Of a stretch of DNA of 64,000 bases, positions 1-8,812 are shown piece after piece. Origin of the DNA: JANLTX01 sp049840835 (GTDB lineage Bacteria; Armatimonadota; Armatimonadia; Armatimonadales; Armatimonadaceae); assembly GCA_049840835.1 (NCBI GenBank), contig JASGJG010000033.1, forward strand, positions 12,595 through 76,594, in the 5' to 3' direction. The notes under the pieces are model-generated. The model was given only the letters and a program-made list of their open reading frames with translations, searched no databases and was not told the DNA's origin. The position numbers and the translations under genes were made by a program. Numbering within the stretch: position 1 is the stretch's first letter; the number at the start of each line of letters is the position of its first letter.

Positions 1-204
1 GAATCTGGTGAGGCGGCTGAGGCCAAGACCGAAGAGAAGCCCAAGGCGAAGAAGGCCCCGGCCAAGAAGACCGCCAAGGCTGCTGAAGTCGAAGCTCCCG
101 CCGAAGAAGCGGCTGAGCCCGCTGCTGAGGCAGAGGTCGAAGCCGGTGTAGAGGCTCCCAAGGCCCCGGCCAAGCGCACTCGCAAGAAGACAACCGAGGA
201 GTAA
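1..204 (+). CDS. tig: Trigger factor, C-terminal tail (partial)
   Basis: An open frame enters at base 1 and ends at TAA 202-204. The 67 visible residues are almost only Glu, Ala, Lys and Pro (KKAPAKKTAKAAEVEAPAEE-type), ending RTRKKTTEE. No folded domain is in view. Low-complexity charged tails of this sort occur at the C-terminus of trigger factor in several phyla, and the order tig-clpP-clpX is one of the most conserved bacterial arrangements. The name therefore rests on position just upstream of clpP (gap 9 nt), not on the visible sequence. If correct, it is a ribosome-bound peptidyl-prolyl isomerase chaperone. A histone-like or ribosomal-protein tail is the alternative. Confidence 0.6.
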   Translation, partial: ESGEAAEAKTEEKPKAKKAPAKKTAKAAEVEAPAEEAAEPAAEAEVEAGVEAPKAPAKRTRKKTTEE

Positions 205-213
205 TTCTTCTAA

Positions 214-807
214 ATGCCCCTTCAGATCCCTACCGTCGTCGAGCGCGATGCCCGTGGAGAACGCGGGTACGGGCTTTTCGATCTGCTGCTCAAGGACCGG
301 ATCATTATCCTGGGTGAGGAAGTGGACGATGTGCAGATGAGCATCATCGTCGGCTCCTTCCTTTACCTGGATAAAGAAGACCCGGACCGTGACATCCATT
401 TCTACATCGGATCGCCCGGCGGCTCGGTGACGGCAGGGCTGGCGATCTACGACACGATGCAGTTGGTGCGCGCGGATGTCGCCACCTACTGCCTCGGCAT
501 GGCCGCCTCCATGGGGGCGGTCCTGCTGGCCGCAGGCGCCAAGGGCAAGCGTTTTATTCTTCCGAACGCCAAAGTCATGATTCACCAGGTCAGCGCCGGT
601 ATCCGGGGAACAGCTGGTGATATTGACGTGCAAGCGCGTGAGATTTTGCAGACCAACGATAAACTGGCCCGCATCTTGCAACATCATACCGGGCAGGACC
701 TGGATCGGATTAAGAGCGACATCCAACGTGACCACTATATGACCGCCGAAGAAGCGGTAACTTATGGTGTGGTAGACGAGATTTTGACTCCCGGTACACG
801 GTCGTAG
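214..807 (+). CDS. clpP: ATP-dependent Clp protease proteolytic subunit ClpP
   Basis: 197 residues, normal length for ClpP. The serine-protease triad is visible: Ser99 in GMAASMGA, His124 in KVMIHQ and Asp173 in IQRDHYMTAEEA. The oxyanion-loop motif GSPGGSV is at 66-72. Known role: forms the tetradecameric barrel that degrades unfolded polypeptides delivered by ClpX or ClpA in the cytoplasm. The start ATG lies 9 nt after the upstream stop, so the tig-clpP-clpX genes are probably co-transcribed. Nothing unusual in the sequence. Confidence 0.97.
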   Translation: MPLQIPTVVERDARGERGYGLFDLLLKDRIIILGEEVDDVQMSIIVGSFLYLDKEDPDRDIHFYIGSPGGSVTAGLAIYDTMQLVRADVATYCLGMAASMGAVLLAAGAKGKRFILPNAKVMIHQVSAGIRGTAGDIDVQAREILQTNDKLARILQHHTGQDLDRIKSDIQRDHYMTAEEAVTYGVVDEILTPGTRS

Positions 808-843
808 ACCACCCATTGTAAAAAGGGTGAGAGCGAGGTAAGA

Positions 844-2103
844 GTGGCGCGAATCGGCGGATATGATCGGAACGATAATCGGTGCGTGTTATGCGGCAAG
901 AGCCGTGAGCAGGTACGCAAACTAATCCTGGGAGTCCATGGAGGCGTCTGCTCGGATTGTGTGGGACTTTGCAACGATGTCCTGCGCTCCGAGAACGACG
1001 CTGAAATAGAGGAAGCGCTCCCGGTCGGTCATGTTCCGAAACCGCGCGATATCCACCGCTATCTGAATCAGTACGTAGTCGGTCAGGAGCGCGCCAAGAA
1101 ATCGCTCTCGGTAGCTGTCTACAACCACTACAAGCGGATTCACGCCCCCAGTTCCGAGGTCGAACTGCAGAAGTCCAACATCATGCTGCTCGGCCCCACC
1201 GGGTCCGGCAAGACTCTTCTGGCCCAGACTCTCGCCCGCATTCTCAATGTCCCGTTTGCCATCGCCGATGCCACCTCGCTCACGGAAGCAGGCTATGTAG
1301 GCGAAGACGTAGAGAATATTCTTCTCAAGCTGCTCCAGGCCGCCGACGATGGCGAGAACCTGCAGACAGTTGTCAAGAAAGCCGAGCGCGGCATCATCTA
1401 CATCGATGAAATCGATAAGATTGCCCGCAAGTCCGACTCCCCATCTCTGACCCGTGATGTCAGCGGCGAGGGCGTACAGCAGGCGCTCCTGAAAATCTTA
1501 GAGGGCACCATTGCCAATGTTCCCCCGCAGGGTGGACGAAAGCATCCCCAGCAAGAGTACCTGCAGCTAGACACCACCAATATCCTATTCATCTGCGGCG
1601 GCGCGTTCGATGGGCTCCAGCCGATTATTGAGCGCCGTATGAACAAGCAGCAGGTCGGCTTCAAGTCGGACCGCACCGAGCGCAAAGACATCGGCGCAGA
1701 CCCCTTCGCCCATATCCTGCCAGATGACCTCATGCGCTACGGCCTGATTCCCGAGTTCATCGGGCGTCTCCCCGTAGTGGCTACTCTCTCCCCACTGGAT
1801 GAGAAAGCGCTGATAGACATCCTGGTAGGCCCGCGAAACGCGCTGACCAAGCAGTACCAAAAGTTCTTCGAATACGATGGTGTGGGTCTGAGCTTCACCG
1901 ACGGCGCACTAACTGCAATTGCCGAAGAAGCTATTCAGCGCGGCACCGGCGCCCGTGCTCTGCGCACCATTATCGAGGAAGTCATGATGAACATCATGTA
2001 CGAAATCCCCTCCACCACAGGCGTAGATACCGTCGTCATCTCTGAAGAAACCGTGCGCGAGCGGACCGACCCCGAAATCATCCGTTACGACCGCGCGGCC
2101 TAG
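844..2103 (+). CDS. clpX: ATP-dependent Clp protease ATP-binding subunit ClpX
   Basis: 419 residues with a GTG start, 36 nt after clpP. An N-terminal C4 zinc-binding domain (CxxC at 14-17 and CxxC at 36-39) recognises substrates and adaptors. The AAA+ domain has Walker A GPTGSGKT at 117-124 and Walker B IIYIDEID at 184-191, followed by the sensor and arginine-rich ERRMNKQQ region. The ClpP-contacting IGF loop is represented by VGF near 271, a conservative variant. Known role: hexameric unfoldase feeding ClpP. It closes the operon before a strong terminator. Confidence 0.97.
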   Translation: MARIGGYDRNDNRCVLCGKSREQVRKLILGVHGGVCSDCVGLCNDVLRSENDAEIEEALPVGHVPKPRDIHRYLNQYVVGQERAKKSLSVAVYNHYKRIHAPSSEVELQKSNIMLLGPTGSGKTLLAQTLARILNVPFAIADATSLTEAGYVGEDVENILLKLLQAADDGENLQTVVKKAERGIIYIDEIDKIARKSDSPSLTRDVSGEGVQQALLKILEGTIANVPPQGGRKHPQQEYLQLDTTNILFICGGAFDGLQPIIERRMNKQQVGFKSDRTERKDIGADPFAHILPDDLMRYGLIPEFIGRLPVVATLSPLDEKALIDILVGPRNALTKQYQKFFEYDGVGLSFTDGALTAIAEEAIQRGTGARALRTIIEEVMMNIMYEIPSTTGVDTVVISEETVRERTDPEIIRYDRAA

Positions 2104-2112
2104 AGTACTTCG

Positions 2113-2148
2113 AAAGCCCCGCTCTCTTTAAGAGAGCGGGGCTTTTGT
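2113..2148 (+). terminator. Rho-independent terminator after clpX
   Basis: A 15-bp perfect GC-rich stem (AAAGCCCCGCTCTCT pairing with AGAGAGCGGGGCTTT) with a 3-nt loop TTA is followed by TTTTGTT. It begins 10 nt after the clpX stop, a classic intrinsic terminator for tig-clpP-clpX. Confidence 0.92.
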
Positions 2149-2168
2149 TATCGGATAGAATACCCCCT

Positions 2169-3035
2169 GTGAAACTCCTCATCACTGGTGCTGCCGGTAT
2201 GCTCGGCAAGGATGTTCTTGCCGCCTGCCATGCCCGTGGACACGAAGCCATTCCCGCGGACCGTGCGCTCTTAGATGTCACCGATTTCGATGCCTGCCAC
2301 GCACTGCTGGGGCAGCTTCAGCCAGATGCCGTGCTGCACTGTGCGGCGTGGACGGATGTAGACGGTGCGGAGAAAGACCAGAACGGTGCGTATAGAGGGA
2401 ACGCACTGGGTGCCTGGCATATGGCGGCAGCTTGTGCCGAAGTGGGTGTATGGCTGGCTTATGTCTCTACTGACTTTGTCTTCGATGGCGAAAAAGGCTC
2501 CGCATACGATGAGTTCGATGCTGTAAACCCGGTCAGTACCTATGGTCGCAGCAAGGAAGCGGGCGAGCGCCTGGTTCGGCAGACTCTACCGCAGCAGCAC
2601 ATTATTGCCCGCACCAGCTTTCTCTATGGTGTGCATGGCAAGAACATTATCAAATCCATTGCCCGGTTCGCGCAGACCCGCCCGGAGCTTAGCTTCGTGA
2701 CCGATCAAGTTGTCAGTCCAACCCATACTGCCGATGTGGGGGAAACCCTGCTGGATTTAGTAGAGAGCCCCTTGCCGGGTACCTACCACGTAGCCAGTGC
2801 TGGGGAGTGTTCGCTATTTGAGCTAGCCAGTGCCGTGATAGAGGAGCTTGGTCTCTCTACTCCCGTGCTGCCGACTACTTTTGCCGAGTTTGTAGAGAAG
2901 TACCAGCCACCCGCCCGCCGACCAAAGCACTCCCCTTTGCTCTGCCGGGCGCTCGCCATGCGTGGCATGAACGCACCTCCCCATTGGCGAGAGGCTTTAA
3001 AAGAATATCTGGCCCGACCAGAGGCGCTAAGCTAG
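2169..3035 (+). CDS. rfbD: dTDP-4-dehydrorhamnose reductase (RmlD)
   Basis: 288 residues from GTG 2169. A longer in-frame TTG start at 2145 would lie in the terminator tail, so GTG giving MKLLITGAAG is chosen. It is an extended short-chain dehydrogenase: Rossmann motif GAAGMLG at 7-13, STDFVFDG at 100-107 and the catalytic Tyr-x-x-x-Lys at 125-129 (YGRSK). Known role: NAD(P)H reduction of dTDP-4-keto-rhamnose to dTDP-L-rhamnose, the last step of the rhamnose donor pathway for surface polysaccharide. No other rml genes are adjacent, so the assignment within the family (rhamnose versus a related sugar reductase) is an inference. Confidence 0.85.
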   Translation: MKLLITGAAGMLGKDVLAACHARGHEAIPADRALLDVTDFDACHALLGQLQPDAVLHCAAWTDVDGAEKDQNGAYRGNALGAWHMAAACAEVGVWLAYVSTDFVFDGEKGSAYDEFDAVNPVSTYGRSKEAGERLVRQTLPQQHIIARTSFLYGVHGKNIIKSIARFAQTRPELSFVTDQVVSPTHTADVGETLLDLVESPLPGTYHVASAGECSLFELASAVIEELGLSTPVLPTTFAEFVEKYQPPARRPKHSPLLCRALAMRGMNAPPHWREALKEYLARPEALS

Positions 3036-4405
3036 CGCCCCTGCCCTGTGGTTGGTGTCAGTATCTTGCCTGTTCCCGAAGCAGAGGACTGCCCGCCTCC
3101 CCACTTGAGTACAGCTTTAATCGTAGTTTGGGTCTCCAGTTCCTCCGCAAGAGCAGCTCGTGTCTGCGGATTCAGCATCATCGACAGAAATTTCTGCCGC
3201 TGCGCCTGGTTCGAGTCCATAACGATCAGATAGCGAATCAAATCATCGTGCAGGTGGGCAGCTTCAGGATTGTTTTTGGCAAGCGTTACCAGGCGCGGGA
3301 GAATTTCCTTCTGGGAGAACTCGCTCCCTCCCCCTTGCATCACAAGACCTATCAGCGCCTCCGGTCTCTTACTAGCCTCCAGCGCATCCGCTTTCGCAAG
3401 TTGCTGCTTCACAGCTTCCTGTTGTCTGGCCTGATTATCCAAGGACTGCAACACGGATTTTTTGAGAGCCTCATCGGATATTTTGGCGGCAACACGGTAA
3501 GCAGACGGTAGATCCTGCCGCATTAGCTGAATCGTCATGCTGTGCATCAGCGTGTTGTTCATCAAAGAGGGCTTCAGGGCTTCCAGGTGCCGAACCGCAC
3601 CGGGCACAGACACCCGCATTTCCTGAGTGATAATCGTGCTGCGCATCGAGTCCAGACTTGCTTCGGGAAGCTTTTCACTCCAGTTCCAGGCATTATCGAA
3701 ATGCTCTGCCGTCAGATGCGCCTGTACAATCGCCTGCACCGCACTTATCAGCTCTGGGCCAGTCAGGGTGCTAGCAAACTTCTCCAGAGCCGGTAGCTCC
3801 TTCGGCGCTACCTCTGTAAATACACCAGGCAAAATCAAGCTCCGGTTTCGTTTTCCATCTGCGTTCTGATTCAGAAACTCCAGTGCCCCCTGAAGTCCCC
3901 GCTCATTACCAAGCACCCTGCCGAGAGCGAGCGGGGTAGCCTCGGAATTTCCCTCGTGCGCCAGATAACCAGAAACGCGGGCAGCCCGCTCATAATCTTT
4001 GGCGTCCAATAGCTTGGGAAATAGCGCGGATGCCAGCTCCCGCCCTTCGTTACTGTTTTCCTCCAGAGCCGCTACAGCATCGGTGGCAGCTGCCAGATTC
4101 CCGGTTTTGAGCGCGGCCATGCCACGCATGAAGGCAAAATTTTTCCCGCTATAAGCCGCCTTGAAATCGGCCCCCTTGAGCCATTCCTCCATAGGTACCC
4201 CGGTAGCGAGCGGTACCAGTAGGGCAAAGGCACCGATACTACCGAACACCAGAATCGCCCAGCGCAGGGGTTTCCCGGAGCGTGCCGTTTTTTGCGTAAC
4301 AGGCGACGGTGTTTGTACGGCTTTCTGCTCTTCTTGCTGCTCCACTTCGGGCAGGGAACGCTGGCGGTCAGCTTTTTGCTCTTCCTCAACGAGAACACGG
4401 CGCAT
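3032..4405 (-). CDS. Membrane-anchored helical-repeat protein, paralogue 1
   Basis: 457 residues, not recognised as a named family. It has a charged, Gln/Glu-rich N-terminal segment of about 45 residues, one strong hydrophobic segment at roughly 50-70 (WAILVFGSIGAFALLVPLA), then about 380 residues of alternating amphipathic helices with Ala/Leu periodicity, typical of TPR or HEAT-like repeats. The probable topology is a short cytoplasmic N-terminus, one membrane anchor and a large exported repeat domain. A GGAGAG ribosome site precedes the ATG. It is a clear paralogue of the next gene on the same strand (shared NERGL.GAL.FL.QNAD and ALE.LE... blocks). The 3' end overlaps the rfbD stop by 4 nt in convergent orientation. 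Confidence 0.8.
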   Translation of the reverse strand: MRRVLVEEEQKADRQRSLPEVEQQEEQKAVQTPSPVTQKTARSGKPLRWAILVFGSIGAFALLVPLATGVPMEEWLKGADFKAAYSGKNFAFMRGMAALKTGNLAAATDAVAALEENSNEGRELASALFPKLLDAKDYERAARVSGYLAHEGNSEATPLALGRVLGNERGLQGALEFLNQNADGKRNRSLILPGVFTEVAPKELPALEKFASTLTGPELISAVQAIVQAHLTAEHFDNAWNWSEKLPEASLDSMRSTIITQEMRVSVPGAVRHLEALKPSLMNNTLMHSMTIQLMRQDLPSAYRVAAKISDEALKKSVLQSLDNQARQQEAVKQQLAKADALEASKRPEALIGLVMQGGGSEFSQKEILPRLVTLAKNNPEAAHLHDDLIRYLIVMDSNQAQRQKFLSMMLNPQTRAALAEELETQTTIKAVLKWGGGQSSASGTGKILTPTTGQGR

Positions 4406-4488
4406 AGTAACTCTCCTTTCTACACAGCCTCACAATACTACTGTAGAGCCGCTGGCTCTTTTTTGTTACAGAGAACAGTTGCTTTGAA

Positions 4489-5880
4489 CTAATGAACGGA
4501 CAACGTTCCGGGAATGAACTGAGTTATCTTGCCTGTGCCAGATGTCATGGCACGGGTGTTCCCCCATTGAATCTCTGCCTTTATGGTTGTTTCCGTTTCC
4601 AGCTCTTTGGCCAGAGCGGCACGCACCTCTGGATTCAACATCATGGAGAGGTACTTCTTTCGCAATCCTACTTCCGTGGTCTGTACAATCACGTAGCGCA
4701 ATACATCGTCGTATAGCTTGGTGACCTGTGGATCGTTCTTTGTGAGGGCAAGAAGTCGAGGAAGTATCTCATCCTTTACCCGCAGGCTCTGACTATTCTG
4801 CATCAGGAGCGAGAGCAGTGGATCCACTCGGAGGTAGGGCTCTTTCGCATCTACCTCAGCGAGCTGCTCTGTCCAGCGTTTCTGCTGCTCGGTCTGAGAC
4901 TTGATCATTTCCAGAGCGGACTTCTTGAGCTTTTCATCAGGAATCGTCGCTGCCACCTGCGCGGCGGCTTGCAGATCACTGCTCATCATCTGCATGACCA
5001 AAATATTCTGCATCCCTGGTGTTATGGAACCAGTCTTCATGGCACTCAGGTGCTGCACGGCAGTCTTCGGGCTTACTCGTGCCTCCCGATTCACCAGATC
5101 TATTCGCAGTTGCTCTCTCATGGCTTCCGGGAGCTGCTCGCTCCACTGCCACGCCTCTTTGAAATACTGCGCCTCTGTGTAGGTGCGCACGATTGTCTGT
5201 AGTGCACTGACCTTCTCCTCACCGCTCAGAGTCGCCGTGAGAGCCTCCAGAGCGGGCATTTCTTTGGTCGCCACTGCCCCGAATATGCCCGGCACAATCA
5301 GCGTGCGATAGCGTGCGGCATCTGCATTCTGCGTCAGAAAGTCCAATGCTCCCTTAAGCCCTCGCTCGTTTCCCAGTGCCACACCCAGCGCTACCGGGCC
5401 GTTCTCTGCCTGCTCTTTCCTGGAATTCAGATACTCGATGATTTTCGCCACGCGCTCGTAGTCCTTCGCCTCCATCAGCAAGGGAAATAGCGCAGAGGAA
5501 AGCTCATCTGCCTCGGTGCTCTTTGGTTGCAGAGCCATCAGAGTATCTGTCGCGGCGGCCAAGTTACCCGCTTTTACAGCTGCCATGCCCCGCATGTACT
5601 TAAGGTTATTGCTGCTATACGCCTTCTTGAAATCCGCGTTTTGTAGATATTCCGCAAGGGGTACCCCGGTTATCGCGGGAGTAAGCATGGCGAAGATACC
5701 AATGCTGCCAAATATCAGAATCGCCCAGCGTAAGGCTCCATTAGAACGGCCTGCCTTTTTCCTGGGCTGGGCAGAAACCTTTGGAACTGCCTGCTCTACC
5801 TGTTGCTTTTCCTGCTCTGGTTCCACCAGAGGGAGCTGGCGCGGAGTAGCCTTCTCTTCTTCGGCGAAAATACGGCGCAT
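4489..5880 (-). CDS. Membrane-anchored helical-repeat protein, paralogue 2
   Basis: 463 residues, the upstream member of the paralogous pair and about the same length. The layout is the same: basic and acidic N-terminus beginning MRRIFAEEEK, single transmembrane segment around 50-72 (WAILIFGSIGIFAMLTPAI), then helical repeats. The two proteins share MRR(V/I), the WAIL.FGSIG membrane segment, a KDYERA.. motif, NERGL.GAL.FL.QNAD and a C-terminal block ending MLNP(Q/E)(T/V)RAALA.ELET.TTIKA. The strong conservation of the C-terminal block suggests a functional surface. A GGGGAG ribosome site is present. Function is unknown; the repeat architecture suggests scaffolding or protein binding outside the membrane. 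Confidence 0.8.
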   Translation of the reverse strand: MRRIFAEEEKATPRQLPLVEPEQEKQQVEQAVPKVSAQPRKKAGRSNGALRWAILIFGSIGIFAMLTPAITGVPLAEYLQNADFKKAYSSNNLKYMRGMAAVKAGNLAAATDTLMALQPKSTEADELSSALFPLLMEAKDYERVAKIIEYLNSRKEQAENGPVALGVALGNERGLKGALDFLTQNADAARYRTLIVPGIFGAVATKEMPALEALTATLSGEEKVSALQTIVRTYTEAQYFKEAWQWSEQLPEAMREQLRIDLVNREARVSPKTAVQHLSAMKTGSITPGMQNILVMQMMSSDLQAAAQVAATIPDEKLKKSALEMIKSQTEQQKRWTEQLAEVDAKEPYLRVDPLLSLLMQNSQSLRVKDEILPRLLALTKNDPQVTKLYDDVLRYVIVQTTEVGLRKKYLSMMLNPEVRAALAKELETETTIKAEIQWGNTRAMTSGTGKITQFIPGTLSVH

Positions 5881-5934
5881 AGGTGACTCCCCTCTCTCTA
5901 CTCCAATAGTAGACCCAGGATACCACCGTTTTAT

Positions 5935-7704
5935 TCAAACACAGATACGATTTCTTCCACCTATTTTCGCGTCGTAGAGCCGAGCATCTGCATAACTCAG
6001 TAGTTGTTCCGCTGTGAGCGCCAATCCATCGGCACAGATACCCATACTCAGAGTTACCTGCAGGTCCGGGTGAGCCTGATCCCAGGTATGCCCCGCCACA
6101 GTCTCTCGAATGCGCTCGCAGAGCGCCTGAGCAGCTTCTATATCTGTGTCTGGCAAGACAATCAGGAACTCCTCGCCTCCCATACGGGCAAGAATGTCTG
6201 AGGAGCGGCAGGTCTGGCGCAGTAGATTCGATAGTTCGGCTAGCACAAAATCACCCGCAGCGTGGAGAAAGCGATCATTGATACGCTTGAAGTGGTCCAC
6301 ATCCGCTAACACCACACTGAGCGGGCGATGGTGGCGCTGGCTATGCGCGTGCGCCTCCGAAAGGCGCTGCATTCCGACCCGGCGGTTAAGCAGGCCGGTA
6401 AGCCCATCTTCTCGGGCCAGGCGCTCGGCACGCTCCAGCGCAGTAGCCAGCTCCTCGGTGCGCAGGCGCTGAAGTTCGGCTTCTTTCCGGGCTTGCTCCA
6501 CGGCATGTTGCGCCTGGAGCCGCTGCGCCCGGAGGTCTAGAGTTTCTAAGAAGACTTCCTCTTTAATCTGGTGAAACGCCTCAAAGTGGTTCAGTGCTTC
6601 TTCAAAGCGAGCCTGACTCTTCAGTTGCTTGGCCAGCGACTCATGGGTTAGAAACATCAGCTCGCGGGATTGAATCTCCTGAGAAAGCGAAAGTGCCTGC
6701 TCCAGTGCTGCCAGGCTTTCTTCGGGAGTACCCAGTCGCCCTAGGGTAATCAGGTTATGAACTTCGCTGTGGCGGTCACCCATGCGGCGATTGAGTGCGA
6801 GGGCCTGATCCAATCTCTCACTGGCTAGGGTGTGTTCTCCCAGATCGACCAGCACATTGGCCAGGTTTCCCAGTGTGTTCGCCTGCCCCTGAACATCTCC
6901 CAGAGCCAGTTTCAGGGCAAGGGATTCCTCATGGCACTGCCGGGCTCCCATAAAGTCTTCCTTGCCATAAAGCGCGAGCCCTTTGTTGCCCAGGGTAGTG
7001 ACGTACATCTTCTGTAGACCGGCCTCGCGGCTGCGGTTCAGACTGGTCTCTAGCCACTGCAGCGCTTCCTCGTAGGCGCGGAGCTGGATATGGACATTGC
7101 CGATGTTCCCCAGCGACGATATCTCGCCCAGTACATCCCCTAATGTCTGGCGGATTCGGAGGGCGCACCGGTGGGATTCCAGCGCTTCGTGGTAGTCGCC
7201 CAGCCGATCCTGAGCGATGGCGATGCGGTTCCAGGCATTGGCCTCACCGCGCAAATGCCCCAGATAGCGCGCATCTTCCAGGCATTGCTGCTGCAGAGTC
7301 AGTGCCCGCACAAACTCACTCTGCCGATGCCAGGTCAGGCCGATCTCCGAGCGGGCATCTAGCGCGCTGTATTGATCTCCTTGCTGCTCGAAGGCATTTG
7401 TGGCCAGCCCGAAATAGCGTCGGGCATCGTCGAAATGCCCCATTCCCGCTTGAGCTATCCCCAGGGTGTAGTAAACCGGGCCATCTTGCTCTCGGGGCCT
7501 ATTCGGGAGCGCCTCGGCCTCCTGCGCCAGCGCCAGAGCATCTACAGAGCGCCCCTCTTGCATCAGGCAATACGCCGTCAGGCTCAACCGCAGAGGAGTA
7601 GGCTCTGTCGGCTCACTATCCCAGGCCTTCAGCTGCTCCGGCTCATGGCGAATATTCCACCAGCTAGTCACATTTACATCATCGGCATTGTGCGAAAAAT
7701 TCAC
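5935..7704 (-). CDS. TPR-repeat diguanylate cyclase
   Basis: 589 residues. Residues about 30-390 are tetratricopeptide repeats (A..L.EALAL, GDxxGEANALGNLGNV-type turns), a coiled-coil (QAQHAVEQARKEAELQRLRTEE) spans about 390-420, and the rest is a GGDEF domain starting DGLTGLLNRR. The active site is GGEEF at 509-513, functional in known cyclases. The product-inhibition I-site RxxD (RSSD, about 500-503) sits exactly five residues upstream. No transmembrane segment is visible, so the protein is a cytoplasmic c-di-GMP synthase with a protein-binding sensor. The GTG start at 7704 overlaps the stop of the upstream flavin-reductase gene, so the two are translationally coupled. Confidence 0.93.
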   Translation of the reverse strand: MNFSHNADDVNVTSWWNIRHEPEQLKAWDSEPTEPTPLRLSLTAYCLMQEGRSVDALALAQEAEALPNRPREQDGPVYYTLGIAQAGMGHFDDARRYFGLATNAFEQQGDQYSALDARSEIGLTWHRQSEFVRALTLQQQCLEDARYLGHLRGEANAWNRIAIAQDRLGDYHEALESHRCALRIRQTLGDVLGEISSLGNIGNVHIQLRAYEEALQWLETSLNRSREAGLQKMYVTTLGNKGLALYGKEDFMGARQCHEESLALKLALGDVQGQANTLGNLANVLVDLGEHTLASERLDQALALNRRMGDRHSEVHNLITLGRLGTPEESLAALEQALSLSQEIQSRELMFLTHESLAKQLKSQARFEEALNHFEAFHQIKEEVFLETLDLRAQRLQAQHAVEQARKEAELQRLRTEELATALERAERLAREDGLTGLLNRRVGMQRLSEAHAHSQRHHRPLSVVLADVDHFKRINDRFLHAAGDFVLAELSNLLRQTCRSSDILARMGGEEFLIVLPDTDIEAAQALCERIRETVAGHTWDQAHPDLQVTLSMGICADGLALTAEQLLSYADARLYDAKIGGRNRICV

Positions 7705-8324
7705 TCAGGTCTGGTGAGAGCAAACATGGCGTCTGAATTTGCACGGGCATACCAGTCTGCGCTCATACGGGCGATGTAGTCCACACGCTCGGCGTCTACC
7801 GTGCCGTTTTCGTTAAGCAGCTCCTCGGCAACATGGAACTGCACAATCTCACCGATGCAGTAGTTAGCGGAGAGCGGGCCGGGACCATGCCGAACTATCT
7901 GAAATAGGCGGCACTCCAGCGCCATGGGAGACTCGGCCACATAGGCCGGTTTTACCAGTTCTGAAGGCGCAGTCTGAAATCCCGCCTGCTCCCACTCGCT
8001 TACGCCATAGGGAAAACTTCCGGATGCCATGTTCATGCGCTCTGCCATGGAATGAGTCACCACCGAGATTGTCCACTCCTCTGTGGCCTCGATATTGATG
8101 AGTGTGTCTTTCTTTGCGCCTGTTCTGCTGCCGAGCGGCGAGACGACAACACTCGGCGGGTTCGCACCGCCCGCCATGAAGTAGGAGAACGGAGCGAGAT
8201 TTGGTAGTCCTTCGGGAGAGAGTGTGGAGACAAAAGCGATGGGGCGCGGCGCTACACAGGCATTCAAAAGCTGATAGCTGGCCCGCACCCCCAGTTCTTC
8301 CGGGTTGAGAGAGCGGTGGGTCAC
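7701..8324 (-). CDS. Flavin reductase-like (DIM6/NTAB) domain protein
   Basis: 207 residues of the FMN-binding split-barrel flavin-reductase type: VAPRPIAFVSTLSPEGLPNLAPFSYF near the N-terminus, then PPSVVVSPLGSRTGAKKDTLINI. Members reduce flavins for two-component oxygenases or act as FMN-binding oxidoreductases of unknown substrate. Its stop overlaps the GGDEF start, and a SnoaL-like gene is 9 nt upstream, so these form one minus-strand run with the aromatic catabolism genes further upstream. The physiological partner is not evident from sequence. Confidence 0.85.
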   Translation of the reverse strand: MTHRSLNPEELGVRASYQLLNACVAPRPIAFVSTLSPEGLPNLAPFSYFMAGGANPPSVVVSPLGSRTGAKKDTLINIEATEEWTISVVTHSMAERMNMASGSFPYGVSEWEQAGFQTAPSELVKPAYVAESPMALECRLFQIVRHGPGPLSANYCIGEIVQFHVAEELLNENGTVDAERVDYIARMSADWYARANSDAMFALTRPE

Positions 8325-8333
8325 ATCGCTATT

Positions 8334-8762
8334 CTACCCAAGCTGTAAATGCCCCAATTGAGTCGCTACGTTGGCAAAGTTGGAGTAGTCGTACCCTTCT
8401 ACCGCCAGCCCTGCCTCATTGAAGCGCCAGACTTCGCAAACATCCATGGAAAACGGTTTTCCTGTCGCTGGAAACGGTCCCAGTGGCCCGGTCTGGTGCC
8501 CCACGGCGCGAAACCGAGCAATCACCCAGTCTCCGGCAGCTACATAGACAGGATCCACAATCTGCATGTCCGCCGACATCTCTTTATGGCTATCCAGCCA
8601 ACCGCGAAACTCAGCGGGTGTGGTGCAGGTCATTCCTTTGCCATAGTCCGTCAGCCGAAAATCAGGCGCTGCAAACGCTTCGATGGCGGCATTGTTCCCC
8701 GCGTTGAACAGGTCATGCGCCGCTTGAAACCTGTCGATAAATCCCGTTGTCTTCGATACCAT
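8334..8762 (-). CDS. SnoaL-like/NTF2-fold protein
   Basis: 142 residues with the pattern of the NTF2-like fold: an N-terminal helix FHDLFNAGNNAAIEAF-like (here FQAAHDLFNAGNNAAIEAF), F..DY.KGM.CTTPAEF, then a beta-sheet with VAAGDWVIARFRAVGHQTGPLGPFPATGKPF. This matches the SnoaL-like polyketide-cyclase or limonene-epoxide hydrolase superfamily, which is catalytically diverse. No specific substrate can be assigned. It sits between the flavin reductase and hmgA and is probably co-expressed with them. Confidence 0.75.
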   Translation of the reverse strand: MVSKTTGFIDRFQAAHDLFNAGNNAAIEAFAAPDFRLTDYGKGMTCTTPAEFRGWLDSHKEMSADMQIVDPVYVAAGDWVIARFRAVGHQTGPLGPFPATGKPFSMDVCEVWRFNEAGLAVEGYDYSNFANVATQLGHLQLG

Positions 8763-8812
8763 CGTCGGTTATCCTCCAGGAAGCACAATAGCCTCCTGGT
8801 CTTAACCAACTC

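Noticed and set aside
2984..3511. 175-residue plus-strand frame after rfbD
   Set aside because: It runs antisense to the helical-repeat protein with no coding signature; a shadow frame.
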